From NCBI GenBank assembly GCA_030446745.1, contig JAUJMS010000024.1, positions 1-35,319 of the forward strand: a stretch of DNA of 35,319 bases. The letters are read 5' to 3'. Below, piece by piece: positions 28,616-35,319 of the stretch. The translations under genes were made by a program, and so were the position numbers. The stretch comes from Egibacteraceae bacterium (GTDB lineage: Bacteria > Actinomycetota > Nitriliruptoria > Euzebyales > Egibacteraceae). Each line of letters starts with the position of its first letter. Position 1 is the stretch's first letter. A model generated the notes under the pieces. That model was given only the letters and a program-made list of their open reading frames with translations, was not told where the DNA came from and ran no database searches.

Positions 28616-29312
28616 TGCTGTCGGTGTCGGACCTGCACGGCTACTACGGCGCCAGCCACGTGCTGCACGGCGTGGCGCTGGAGGCGCGCGCGGGTGAGCT
28701 CGTCGCGCTGTTCGGGCGCAACGGAGCGGGCAAGACCACGACATTGGCAAGCCTGGCCGGCGTGGTCACCGCGCCGCGTGGCAGCGTGTGCGTCGACGGC
28801 GAGGAGCTGGCGAGCCTGCCGTCCTACGAGCGGCTGCGCCGCGGTCTGTCGCTGGTGCCGTCCGGCGCGCGTGTGTTCGCCAACCTCAGTGTCGAGGAGA
28901 ACCTCGGGGTCGTGCCGCCCCGGGCGGTGGACAACGGCGCGGCCTGGACCGTCGAGCGGGTCTACCACCTGTTCCCCAAGCTTGGCCGGCTGCGCCGCAG
29001 TGCCGCCGGCAACCTGTCCGGCGGCGAGCGCCAGATGCTCGCCGTCGGCCGCGGCCTCATGGCCAACCCGAAGGTGCTGCTGCTCGACGAGCCGTCGGAG
29101 GGCCTGGCGCCGGTCGTCGTGCAGGCCATCGGCGGGCTGCTGCGCCAGTTGAAGGAGACCGGGCTGACGATGGTGCTGGCCGAGCAGAACCACCGCTTCG
29201 CGCTGCGGCACGCCGATCGGGCGTTTTTGATCGAGAAGGGCAGTGTCCAGCACGAGCGCCGGCGGACGAGCTCGAGGGCAGCCCGGCGCTGCAGCGCTAC
29301 CTCGGGGTCTGA
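28612..29312 (+). CDS. livF: Branched-chain-type ABC transporter ATPase LivF (frame break at C-terminus)
   Basis: ATPase subunit of a Liv-type importer for branched-chain amino acids or other small acids, acting on the inner membrane face. Walker A GRNGAGKTTTLASLAG lies at about residues 36-51; the Q-loop LVPSGARVFANLSVEENL, signature NLSGGERQMLAVGRGLM, Walker B VLLLDEPSEGLAP and the H-loop region LAEQNHRFALRHADRAF all follow. After KGSVQHE (29254-29260) the frame must shift: APADELEGSPALQRYLGV, the normal LivF ending, reads in another frame to TGA 29312. One missing G explains it; the uncorrected frame runs to 29379 with an implausible tail. Corrected length is about 233 residues. Confidence 0.9.
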
Positions 29313-29365
29313 GCCGGTCCCGGGACGGGACGGCAGCGGCACGGCACCGGCACAAGGCGGGGCAC

Positions 29366-30155
29366 ATGGCGATGAGTGACACCACGACCGCGGCGGCGGG
29401 CGCGGCGGCCGCCGACCTTTCCGGCCGGCGCGTGCTCGTGACCGGCGGCGCGAGCGGCATCGGGGCGGCGTGCGCCCGCCGGTTCGCCGACGCCGGGGCG
29501 CACGTCACCGTGCTTGACCGTGACGGCGATGGTGCCGCCCGGGTCGCCGACGAGATCGGAGGGTGCAGCATCACCGTCGACTTGAGCGACGGCGACGGAT
29601 TGCACGGCGTCGCCGACAGCGTCGATGTGCTCGTCAACAACGCCGGCCTGCAGCACGTCGCGCCGCTGGAGGAGTTCCCGCCGGAGCGCTTCGCGATGAT
29701 TCTCGCCGTCATGCTCGAGGCGCCGTTCCGGCTGCTGCGGGCCGCGCTGCCGGGCATGTACGCGCGCGGCTACGGGCGGATCGTCAACATCTCGTCGGTG
29801 CACGGCCTGCGTGCGTCGCCCTACAAGTCGGCCTACGTCGCGGCGAAGCACGGCCTGGAGGGCCTGTCCAAGGTCGCCGCGCTCGAAGGCGGTCCAAAGG
29901 GTGTCACCTCGAACTGCATCTGCCCCGCCTACGTCCGCACGCCGCTGGTCGAGGGGCAGATCGCCGCTCAGCGCGCGACGCCACGGCATCGACGAGGCCG
30001 AGGTCGTCGAGCGGATCATGCTCACCGAGCCGGCGATCAAGCGCCTCATCGAGCCCGCCGAGGTCGCCGACCTCGCGGTCTACCTGTGCTCGCCCCAGGC
30101 GGCGTTCATCAACGGGGCGTCGCTGACCATGGACGGCGGCTGGACCGCCCGCTGA
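29366..30155 (+). CDS. 3-Hydroxybutyrate dehydrogenase-like SDR (frame break)
   Basis: Short-chain dehydrogenase most like D-3-hydroxybutyrate dehydrogenase, which interconverts 3-hydroxybutyrate and acetoacetate with NAD. The NAD site TGGASGIGAACARRFADAG is near residue 28, with NNAGLQHVAPLEEFPPERFA, the catalytic Ser in NISSVHGLRASPYKSAY and the YVAAK Tyr-Lys pair. CPAYVRTPLVEGQIAAQ also fits that family. After this (CG run at 29971-29977) the frame changes and ARRHGIDEAEVVERIML, LIEPAEVADLAVYLCSPQAA and NGASLTMDGGWTAR read in another frame to TGA 30155. Corrected length is about 263 residues. ATG 29366 or 29372 may start it. It follows livF by 53 bases and probably belongs to the same operon. 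Confidence 0.87.
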
Positions 30156-30528
30156 GCGGTGTTAAGCCTTCCGAGCGCCATAAGGATCGAGGATCCGGCA
30201 GCTCATAGCCCGCCCCCTTCGAGAGGGTGCCACAGAACCAGTAGATCGTCCGGATCAATGCCCTTGACGCTCACTATCGTCAGCTCCTTATCGCCTGAAG
30301 CGATGACAGCGGTGGGTCTTTGCGCTGTTGCGGACTGGACACGACGCGAATTTCCGTGTCTAGGGGTCAGCCAAGCGCCGGATATGCACGAGCGCGACGT
30401 TGCGTTCGCCGCGTCCGACGCCGCTGGCTAGGCCCGTCGGCCGTGCGCCACGAGAGACTGACCTCCGACGCGCTAGGCCCATCGTGGGCTCAAGAGCGCG
30501 ACGGCCGGCGTCGGACCGCGACCGCGGG
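30156..30528. other. Gap between convergent genes, lower GC
   Basis: These 373 bases are visibly richer in A and T than the genes around them. No full-size gene is convincing. On the minus strand a continuous frame ends ASGDKELTIVSVKGIDPDD and onward to a TGA at 30203, looking like the tail of a real protein without an obvious start. This suggests a remnant of a former gene or acquired DNA. I see no insertion-sequence ends and no clear terminator hairpin. Confidence 0.4.
30203..30274 (-). CDS. Possible 23-residue small ORF or gene remnant
   Basis: On the minus strand GTG 30274 has an AAGGAG motif (30289-30284) 9 bases upstream and encodes SVKGIDPDDLLVLWHPLEGG and two more residues. A second mini-ORF (ATG 30206, 14 codons) overlaps its stop as ATGA. 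The same frame is open upstream for more than 50 codons without a good start, so this may instead be the end of a truncated gene. I do not recognise it. Confidence 0.25.
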   Translation of the reverse strand: MSVKGIDPDDLLVLWHPLEGGGL

Positions 30529-31959
30529 TCAGCCGCGGTCGAACGCGCCGGGTCCGGAGCGGGGCAGCGGGCACTCGTTGACGACGTCACCCTCGGCCGG
30601 CCGCGGCACGAACTGGCTGCGCGGCGGGCGGCGGCCGTCCTCCACCCAGGCCTCGAGCGCCTCGAAGGCGCTGCGCTGGCACGGCAGGATCGGACGCAAC
30701 CGGGTCGGGTACGCGTCGTAGAGGGAGTCGACGTGCGTGCCGTCGGCGATGACGTAGTAGCGGTGCAGCGACCCGCGGCCCTGCCGGCGGACCATCTTGC
30801 GGTAGACGTCCGAGTCGGTCCGGATCGGCAGCAGGGCGTCGAGCGTGCCGTGCAGGGTCAGCATCGGCCGGCGGATGTCACCGGTGAGCGAGACCTTGCG
30901 CACCGCGTCCTTGACGGCCTTCGGGCGTGACGCGTAGTCGTAGTCGGCGTCGCAAGCGGACACCGTGCCCGGCTGGCAGAACGGGGTCCCGGCCTGCGCC
31001 GCGCCGTCGTAGCCGGGATCGAACTCCTCGCGGTAGACGCGCTGGGTGAGGTCCCAGTACACGACGTAGTGGTCCGGCCAGATGAACTCCGACCCCGGCT
31101 CGAAGCCCGCCGCGACCATCGCGTCGTGGGATTGCTCGTTGCCCGTTGCCTGGTAGCGGGGGTACTCGCGCAGGGCGGTCGGCAGGTAGGTGAACAGGTT
31201 CGGGCCCTTCGCGCGGAACAGGGTGCCTTCCCAGTCCACGCCGCCGTCGTACAGCTTCGGGAACCGTTCGAGCTGCCAGCGGGTCAGGTAGCCACCGTTG
31301 GAGATGCCGGTGACATAGGTGCGCTCCGGAGCCCGCCCGTAGCGCTGGCGGACGGCCGTCTTCGCCGCCCGCGTGAGCTGCGCGACCCGCCGGTGCCACT
31401 CGAGCACCGCGTCGCCGGGCTCCTTGCCGTCGGCGTAGAACCTCGTCCCGCTGTTGCCCTTGTCCGTCGAGGCGAAGGCGTAGCCGCGGGCGAGCACCCA
31501 GTCACTGATGAGGAAGTCGTTCGAGTACTGCCTGCGGATGCCAGGCGCGCCCGTGACGACGAGCTTGCCGTTCCAGTCGTCGGGCAGGCGCAGCACGAAC
31601 TGCGAGTCGTGGTTCCAGCCGCGGTAGGTGTTGAACGTCGAGGTGTCCGGGAAGTAGCCGTCGACCTGGATTCCGGGTACGCCGCTGGGGTTGCGGGTCG
31701 TCTTGGCGTGCAGCCCGATCCAGTCGCTGACGTCGGTGTACTTCGTTCCCGAGGTTCCGGCGGTGGTGAGGTCGGCCAGGCAGGCGGCCTCCTGAACCTC
31801 CGCGCGCGGCACGTCGATGCGCTTCATCCGCTGGCAACCGGCGGCGGCCGACGGCGCGGCCGGAACCAGCGCCGCGAGCAGCGCGACGGCGGCCAGCGCG
31901 AGCAGCGGCCGCATGACACGGCGGGTCGCGTTCGGATGGGTGGAAACGTCTGTGCGCAT
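30529..31959 (-). CDS. Secreted tannase/feruloyl esterase-like alpha/beta hydrolase
   Basis: Predicted exported serine hydrolase of 476 residues. A signal peptide (basic start to residue 17, hydrophobic core LLALAAVALLAALV, cleavage after about APSAAA) precedes the mature protein. The nucleophile elbow is GISNGGY (Ser about 220). The likely acid is in LHGTLDALLPI, and the His in DGTHVDSLYD near the C-terminus. The segment ISDWVLARGYAFASTDKGN is typical of bacterial tannase/feruloyl-esterase-like proteins, some of which act on other esters such as hydroxyalkanoate oligomers. ATG 31959 has a strong GGAGGAGAG site just upstream, so the longer in-frame reading to 32043 was rejected. It lies downstream of the ECF sigma/anti-sigma pair on the same strand and convergent with the dehydrogenase. 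Substrate unknown. Confidence 0.82.
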   Translation of the reverse strand: MRTDVSTHPNATRRVMRPLLALAAVALLAALVPAAPSAAAGCQRMKRIDVPRAEVQEAACLADLTTAGTSGTKYTDVSDWIGLHAKTTRNPSGVPGIQVDGYFPDTSTFNTYRGWNHDSQFVLRLPDDWNGKLVVTGAPGIRRQYSNDFLISDWVLARGYAFASTDKGNSGTRFYADGKEPGDAVLEWHRRVAQLTRAAKTAVRQRYGRAPERTYVTGISNGGYLTRWQLERFPKLYDGGVDWEGTLFRAKGPNLFTYLPTALREYPRYQATGNEQSHDAMVAAGFEPGSEFIWPDHYVVYWDLTQRVYREEFDPGYDGAAQAGTPFCQPGTVSACDADYDYASRPKAVKDAVRKVSLTGDIRRPMLTLHGTLDALLPIRTDSDVYRKMVRRQGRGSLHRYYVIADGTHVDSLYDAYPTRLRPILPCQRSAFEALEAWVEDGRRPPRSQFVPRPAEGDVVNECPLPRSGPGAFDRG

Positions 31960-32139
31960 GCCGTCTCTCCTCCAGTGACCCCGCCAGGCTAGTTCCCGCG
32001 CCCCGCAGCGACGATGGAGGGATGCTCCACAGCGGTGTGCCATGACATGGGGAGATTTCCGGGCGATGGGCGGGCCCCGACGGACCGGTCCTCGGTAGAC
32101 AACGAAACGCCTGCCCGCGGGGTGACGCCGCCCAGGGGC

Positions 32140-32787
32140 TCAGATGTCGGCGCGCATCACCAGGCGGCCGTCGGGCGTAGCGACCTCGAACGCCGATGCC
32201 TCGTTGCGCAGGACGGCGGCGTTCATGCGGCACACCACCGGGCGGTCGTCGACCCCGATGAACGTTCCGGCCGAGACCCGCTCGCCGGCATCGGACACGA
32301 ACGTCACGACGTAGTCCTGCCCGTCCTGCAGGCCGTCGACGGTCAGGACCAGCTCGGTGCCCCCGGTGTGGGTGATCAGCGCCGCGTCGGCGGCGACGTC
32401 GGCGGGCACGTCGGCCAAGGCGACCTCCTCGAGCGTCGGACCCGGCGCCGGCCGGTTGAGCACCGCGCCGACCCCGACGAGAAACACGGCGGCGGCCGCG
32501 ACGGCGAGCGCGCGCTGCAGCCGGTCACGGCGGGTGTCGCGCCGGCGGGTGTCGCCGACCGCCGCGACGATCCGTTCGCGCAGGGCGGGATCGGGCTCCA
32601 CGGCAGCACTCCACGGGTCGGCGGCGGGCAGCAAGGCGGCCATCGCGCGCAGGTGTTCGGCGTCGCGCCGGCACCACGAGCAGTCGGCGAGGTGCGCACG
32701 CAGCTCGGCGTCCTCGGCGGGGTCGAGCGGTGCGAGGGCGGCGAGCCCAATGAGCTCGCGCCAGCGGTCGTGGTCGTTAGCCGACAT
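32140..32787 (-). CDS. Zinc-finger anti-sigma factor (RskA-like)
   Basis: Membrane anti-sigma factor of 215 residues that should hold the adjacent ECF sigma factor inactive. The N-terminal ZAS domain has the H-x3-C-x2-C motif in [11 protein letters not shown] (His32, Cys36, Cys39). A single transmembrane helix follows (about 92-110, [17 protein letters not shown]). The external C-terminal domain ([18 protein letters not shown] to the end) resembles RskA-type sensor domains. The ATG lies 11 bases inside the end of the sigma gene, so the two are co-translated in a near 1:1 ratio. The inducing signal is unknown. Confidence 0.9.
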   Translation of the reverse strand: MSANDHDRWRELIGLAALAPLDPAEDAELRAHLADCSWCRRDAEHLRAMAALLPAADPWSAAVEPDPALRERIVAAVGDTRRRDTRRDRLQRALAVAAAAVFLVGVGAVLNRPAPGPTLEEVALADVPADVAADAALITHTGGTELVLTVDGLQDGQDYVVTFVSDAGERVSAGTFIGVDDRPVVCRMNAAVLRNEASAFEVATPDGRLVMRADI

Positions 32788-33289
32788 CAGTCCATCCCAT
32801 CTGCTGCATGGTCGTCCGCAGCGCCTTCAGGCCGTAGAAAAGCCGGCTGCGCACGGTGCTGTCCGACGTGCCGAGCTCGCGCGCGACGTCAGCACTGGTT
32901 CGCCCGCGGTAGGCGATCTCCATGATGGCGTGGCGCTGGTCAGTACTGATCTCGCGCAGCGCCGTCTCCAGGCCACACGCCAGCAAGACGCGGTCGACGG
33001 CGTCCTGCGTGGTCGGCTCGTGGTCGCCGTCCTGCGCCGCCACCGGGGGGCGGCTCGCGCGGACGCGGCTCGCATCGATGACGACGTTGCGCGCGATGGC
33101 GAACAGCCAGGTGCGCAGGCTCGCCCGCGCGGGGTCGTAGCGGTCAGCGGCGCGCCACGCGCGGACGAACGTCTCTTGGACCGCGTCCTCGGCGGCGCCC
33201 CGGTCGCCGAGCAGCCGCAGGCAGAAGCGGTACAGCTCGGCCCCGTGCGCGTCGTAGGCGGCACGGACGCCGGCGTCGTCGCCCAGCAC
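32777..33289 (-). CDS. ECF-family RNA polymerase sigma factor
   Basis: Alternative sigma factor of 170 residues with only regions 2 and 4. Region 2 holds [20 protein letters not shown] and [14 protein letters not shown]; region 4 is the HTH around [20 protein letters not shown] and [13 protein letters not shown]. The GTG start at 33289 has AGGAG (33301-33297) 7 bases upstream. It overlaps the anti-sigma gene by 11 bases. It may control itself and the exported hydrolase downstream; a GGGAAC motif lies in the 180-base gap before the hydrolase, but no full ECF promoter can be assigned. Confidence 0.93.
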   Translation of the reverse strand: MLGDDAGVRAAYDAHGAELYRFCLRLLGDRGAAEDAVQETFVRAWRAADRYDPARASLRTWLFAIARNVVIDASRVRASRPPVAAQDGDHEPTTQDAVDRVLLACGLETALREISTDQRHAIMEIAYRGRTSADVARELGTSDSTVRSRLFYGLKALRTTMQQMGWTDVG

Positions 33290-33383
33290 CGCTGCGCTCC
33301 TGTCGTCGGGAGGGGTCGCGGGAATGTACGGAGCGCACCCGCCCAGTGTTGAACCGCGCCGATGGGCGCCCTGGGCACCCGGG

Positions 33384-33389
33384 TAGCAT
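33384..33389 (+). promoter_or_regulatory. Leaderless-type -10 box before sua5
   Basis: TAGCAT lies 8 bases before ATG 33398, with no ribosome site between. This fits a leaderless transcript for the sua5-rpiB-glyA operon. No strong -35 is visible. Confidence 0.42.
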
Positions 33390-33397
33390 TCGCCGCG

Positions 33398-34075
33398 ATG
33401 TCGGAGACCATCCGGGGCGACGACCGGGACACCGCCGTCGCCCGTGCGGTGGAGTTCCTGCGCGCCGGTGAGCTGGTCGTCGTGCCGGGCGACACGGTCT
33501 ACACCGTCGTCGCGGATGCGTTTCAGCGACCGGCCACCCAGCGGCTGTTCGGCGTGAAGCGCCGCGGCCGCGACGTCCCGCTGTCGCTGCTGATCCGCAA
33601 CCCGCGGCAGGTCATCGGCCTTGCGCGCGACGTGCCGGAGACGGCCGAGCGGCTGATGGCCGCCTACTGGCCCGGACCGCTGGCCATCGTGCTGCGCGCC
33701 CAGCCCGACATGCCGTGGGAGCTGGGCGAGACGGCGGGGACCGTGGGGCTGCGGATGCCGGCCGACGAGCTGCTGCTCGCCGTCGCCGCCGAGATCGGGC
33801 CGCTGGCGTGCAGCGCCGCGAACCGTCCCGGCGAGGCGCCCGCGACGACCATGGAGGAGGCGCGGTTACAGCTTGGCTGGTCGGTGCCGCTCTACGTCGA
33901 CGGCGGGCTCGTCGCCGCCGGCCTGTCCACCGTGGTCGACTGCAGCCGCGGCGGGGCGGCGGTGCTGCGCGAGGGCGCCGTTGGCGCGGCCGACGTCGGC
34001 GCGGTCGCCGACGGCGACGTGGGCTGGGGCCAGCGTCCGGACGCGGTGCCGGCGCCCGCGCGCGAGGAGGCGTAG
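33398..34075 (+). CDS. tsaC: Threonylcarbamoyl-AMP synthase (Sua5/YrdC family)
   Basis: Makes threonylcarbamoyl-AMP from threonine, bicarbonate and ATP for the t6A37 modification of ANN-decoding tRNAs. The 225-residue product has the YrdC fold with [15 protein letters not shown] (about residues 27-41), [45 protein letters not shown] and [14 protein letters not shown]. The start is ATG 33398 behind a -10-like box; a longer in-frame reading from 33362 is unlikely. Its position after prfA-prmC is the actinobacterial norm, except that here about 11 kb separates it from prmC. rpiB follows after 2 bases. Confidence 0.93.
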   Translation: MSETIRGDDRDTAVARAVEFLRAGELVVVPGDTVYTVVADAFQRPATQRLFGVKRRGRDVPLSLLIRNPRQVIGLARDVPETAERLMAAYWPGPLAIVLRAQPDMPWELGETAGTVGLRMPADELLLAVAAEIGPLACSAANRPGEAPATTMEEARLQLGWSVPLYVDGGLVAAGLSTVVDCSRGGAAVLREGAVGAADVGAVADGDVGWGQRPDAVPAPAREEA

Positions 34076-34077
34076 CG

Positions 34078-34521
34078 GTGCGTGTGGCGATCGGCGGCGA
34101 CCACGCCGGGTACCCGCTCAAGGCGCACCTCGTGGCGACGCTGCGCGACCTGGGTCACGACGTCGACGACCGCGGCACCGACGGGATCGAACCGGTGGAC
34201 TACCCGCCGATCTGCGCCGAGGTCGGGCGGGCGGTGGCCAGCGGCGCCGCCGACCGCGGGATCGTCCTGGGCGGCAGCGGGCAGGGCGAGCAGATTGCCG
34301 CGAACAAGGTGCGCGGCGTGCGAGCGGCGCTGTGCAACGACCTGTACACCGCACGCATGTCGCGGGCCCACAACGACGCGAACGTCCTGGCCATCGGCGG
34401 GCGCATCGTCGCCCCGGCGATGGCCGACGAGATCGTCGCGGTGTGGCTCGACACCCCCTTCGACGGTGGGCGCCACCAGCGCCGCGTCGAGCAGATCGCC
34501 GCGATCGAGGAGACGAAATGA
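34078..34521 (+). CDS. rpiB: RpiB/LacAB-family sugar-phosphate isomerase (ribose-5-phosphate isomerase B)
   Basis: Interconverts ribose 5-phosphate and ribulose 5-phosphate in the pentose phosphate pathway. The 147-residue product opens [18 protein letters not shown], then [40 protein letters not shown] with its phosphate/active-site loop, and [15 protein letters not shown], all typical of RpiB. The GTG start at 34078 has GAGGAGG (34064-34070) 7 bases upstream and follows the sua5 stop by 2 bases. The usual catalytic Cys is replaced by Ser in GGSGQG, as in many actinobacterial members. The stop overlaps the glyA ATG. Confidence 0.94.
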   Translation: MRVAIGGDHAGYPLKAHLVATLRDLGHDVDDRGTDGIEPVDYPPICAEVGRAVASGAADRGIVLGGSGQGEQIAANKVRGVRAALCNDLYTARMSRAHNDANVLAIGGRIVAPAMADEIVAVWLDTPFDGGRHQRRVEQIAAIEETK

Positions 34522-35319
34522 CGACCGGTCCCGATGCCGCCGCGCTGGCAGCGGTCGACCCGCAGATCGCGCGGGCGATCGCCGACGAGCTGGACCGCCA
34601 GCGCACGAACTTGCAGCTCATCGCCTCGGAGAACCTCACCTCGCCGGCGGTGCTCGCCGCGCAGGGCAGCGTGCTGACGAACAAGTACGCCGAGGGCTAC
34701 CCGGGCCGGCGCTACTACGGCGGCTGCGAGTTCGTCGACGTGGCGGAGTCTCTGGCCATCGAGCGTGCCAAGGCGCTGTTCGGCGCCGACCACGCCAACG
34801 TCCAGCCCCACGCCGGCGCCCAAGCCAACCTGGCGGCCTACGTCGCGCTGGGCGTCGAGCACGGCGACACGGTGCTCGCGCTGAGCCTGCCCCACGGTGG
34901 TCACCTCACCCACGGCTCGAAGGTCAACTTCAGCGGCCGCTGGTACCGCGTCGTGGCGTACGGCGTGCGGGCCAACGACGAGCTGCTCGACTACGACGAG
35001 ATCGCCGCGCTCGCGCGCGAGCACCGGCCCAAGGTCATCGTCGCCGGCGCCACCGCGTACCCCCGCGTGATCGACTTCGCCGCCTTCCGCCAGATCGCCG
35101 ACGAGGTCGGCGCGGCGCTGCTCGTCGATGCCGCGCACTTCGCCGGGCTGATCGCCGGCGACGTCCACCCCTCGCCGGTGCCGTTCGCCGACATCGTCAC
35201 CTTCACGACCCACAAGACGCTGCGCGGGCCGCGGGGCGGGACGATCCTGTGCCGCGAGGAGCATGCCAAGGCCGTCGACAAGGCCGTGTTCCCGTTCCTG
35301 CAGGGTGGCCCGCTCATGC
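34518..35319 (+). CDS. glyA: Serine hydroxymethyltransferase (C-terminus off the window)
   Basis: PLP enzyme converting serine and tetrahydrofolate to glycine and methylene-tetrahydrofolate. The first 267 residues are present. They include [92 protein letters not shown] and the PLP-lysine segment [13 protein letters not shown]. The ATG overlaps the rpiB stop (ATGA), so the genes are coupled. The frame is open to the right edge of the window. Confidence 0.96.
   Translation, partial: MTTGPDAAALAAVDPQIARAIADELDRQRTNLQLIASENLTSPAVLAAQGSVLTNKYAEGYPGRRYYGGCEFVDVAESLAIERAKALFGADHANVQPHAGAQANLAAYVALGVEHGDTVLALSLPHGGHLTHGSKVNFSGRWYRVVAYGVRANDELLDYDEIAALAREHRPKVIVAGATAYPRVIDFAAFRQIADEVGAALLVDAAHFAGLIAGDVHPSPVPFADIVTFTTHKTLRGPRGGTILCREEHAKAVDKAVFPFLQGGPLM

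Noticed and set aside
24389-28750. A 1,453-codon open frame on the minus strand
   Set aside because: It is antisense to the regulator, ligase and Liv genes; its translation is Arg/His/Val-rich with no domains. Long antisense frames are expected at this GC content.
33290-33397. Classic ECF promoter for autoregulation of the sigma gene
   Set aside because: On the minus strand there is GGTTCAAC and CCGTAC, but the spacing and hexamers do not match a recognised ECF promoter well enough to call.

Overview
This 35.3-kb window comes from a very GC-rich bacterial chromosome, most likely a deep-branching member of the Actinomycetota. The case rests on composition, frequent GTG starts, start/stop overlaps of the ATGA and GTGA type, and a housekeeping gene order typical of that phylum: argS - lysA - hom - thrC - thrB - rho - rpmE - DUF1385 - prfA - prmC - sua5 - rpiB - glyA. 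The exact class cannot be read from the sequence.

Layout. (1) 1-1103: the 5' part of a lipoprotein gene, minus strand, running off the left edge. (2) 1296-9713: a tight plus-strand run of a receiver-only response regulator, argS, a phospholipase-D/cardiolipin-synthase-like enzyme, lysA, hom, a cupredoxin lipoprotein, thrC and thrB. It makes lysine and threonine and charges arginine, and ends at a 24-bp perfect palindrome. (3) 9844-13264: a large, many-spanning membrane protein on the minus strand. (4) 13518-16821: a metallophosphoesterase, a cyclic 2,3-diphosphoglycerate (cDPG) synthetase homologue and a 2-phosphoglycerate kinase homologue. The last two together form the two-step cDPG pathway best known from thermophilic methanogens. 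The set runs directly into rho. (5) 16825-22236: rho, rpmE, a DUF1385 membrane protein, prfA and prmC. (6) 22449-33289: an accessory block holding a DUF222/HNH endonuclease, a GAF/PucR-type regulator, an AMP-forming acyl-CoA ligase, a damaged branched-chain (Liv-type) ABC transporter, a 3-hydroxybutyrate dehydrogenase-like SDR, a secreted tannase-like hydrolase and an ECF sigma/anti-sigma pair. (7) 33398-35319: sua5, rpiB and the start of glyA, which resume the housekeeping backbone.

Most interesting are the cDPG pair in a bacterial rho operon and the operator-like repeats in front of it. Next is the join at about 28040, where a strong ribosome site and about 14 codons of one gene run straight into the middle of livG, as if a Liv operon had lost its first genes.

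Caution on sequence quality: at least ten genes or gene parts change reading frame. Most of the changes lie at G/C runs one base short of what the protein needs, or in CG-rich stretches. Essential genes (prfA, prmC) are affected, so indel errors in the assembly explain most of them better than real mutation. Coordinates for those genes span the whole locus across the frame breaks.
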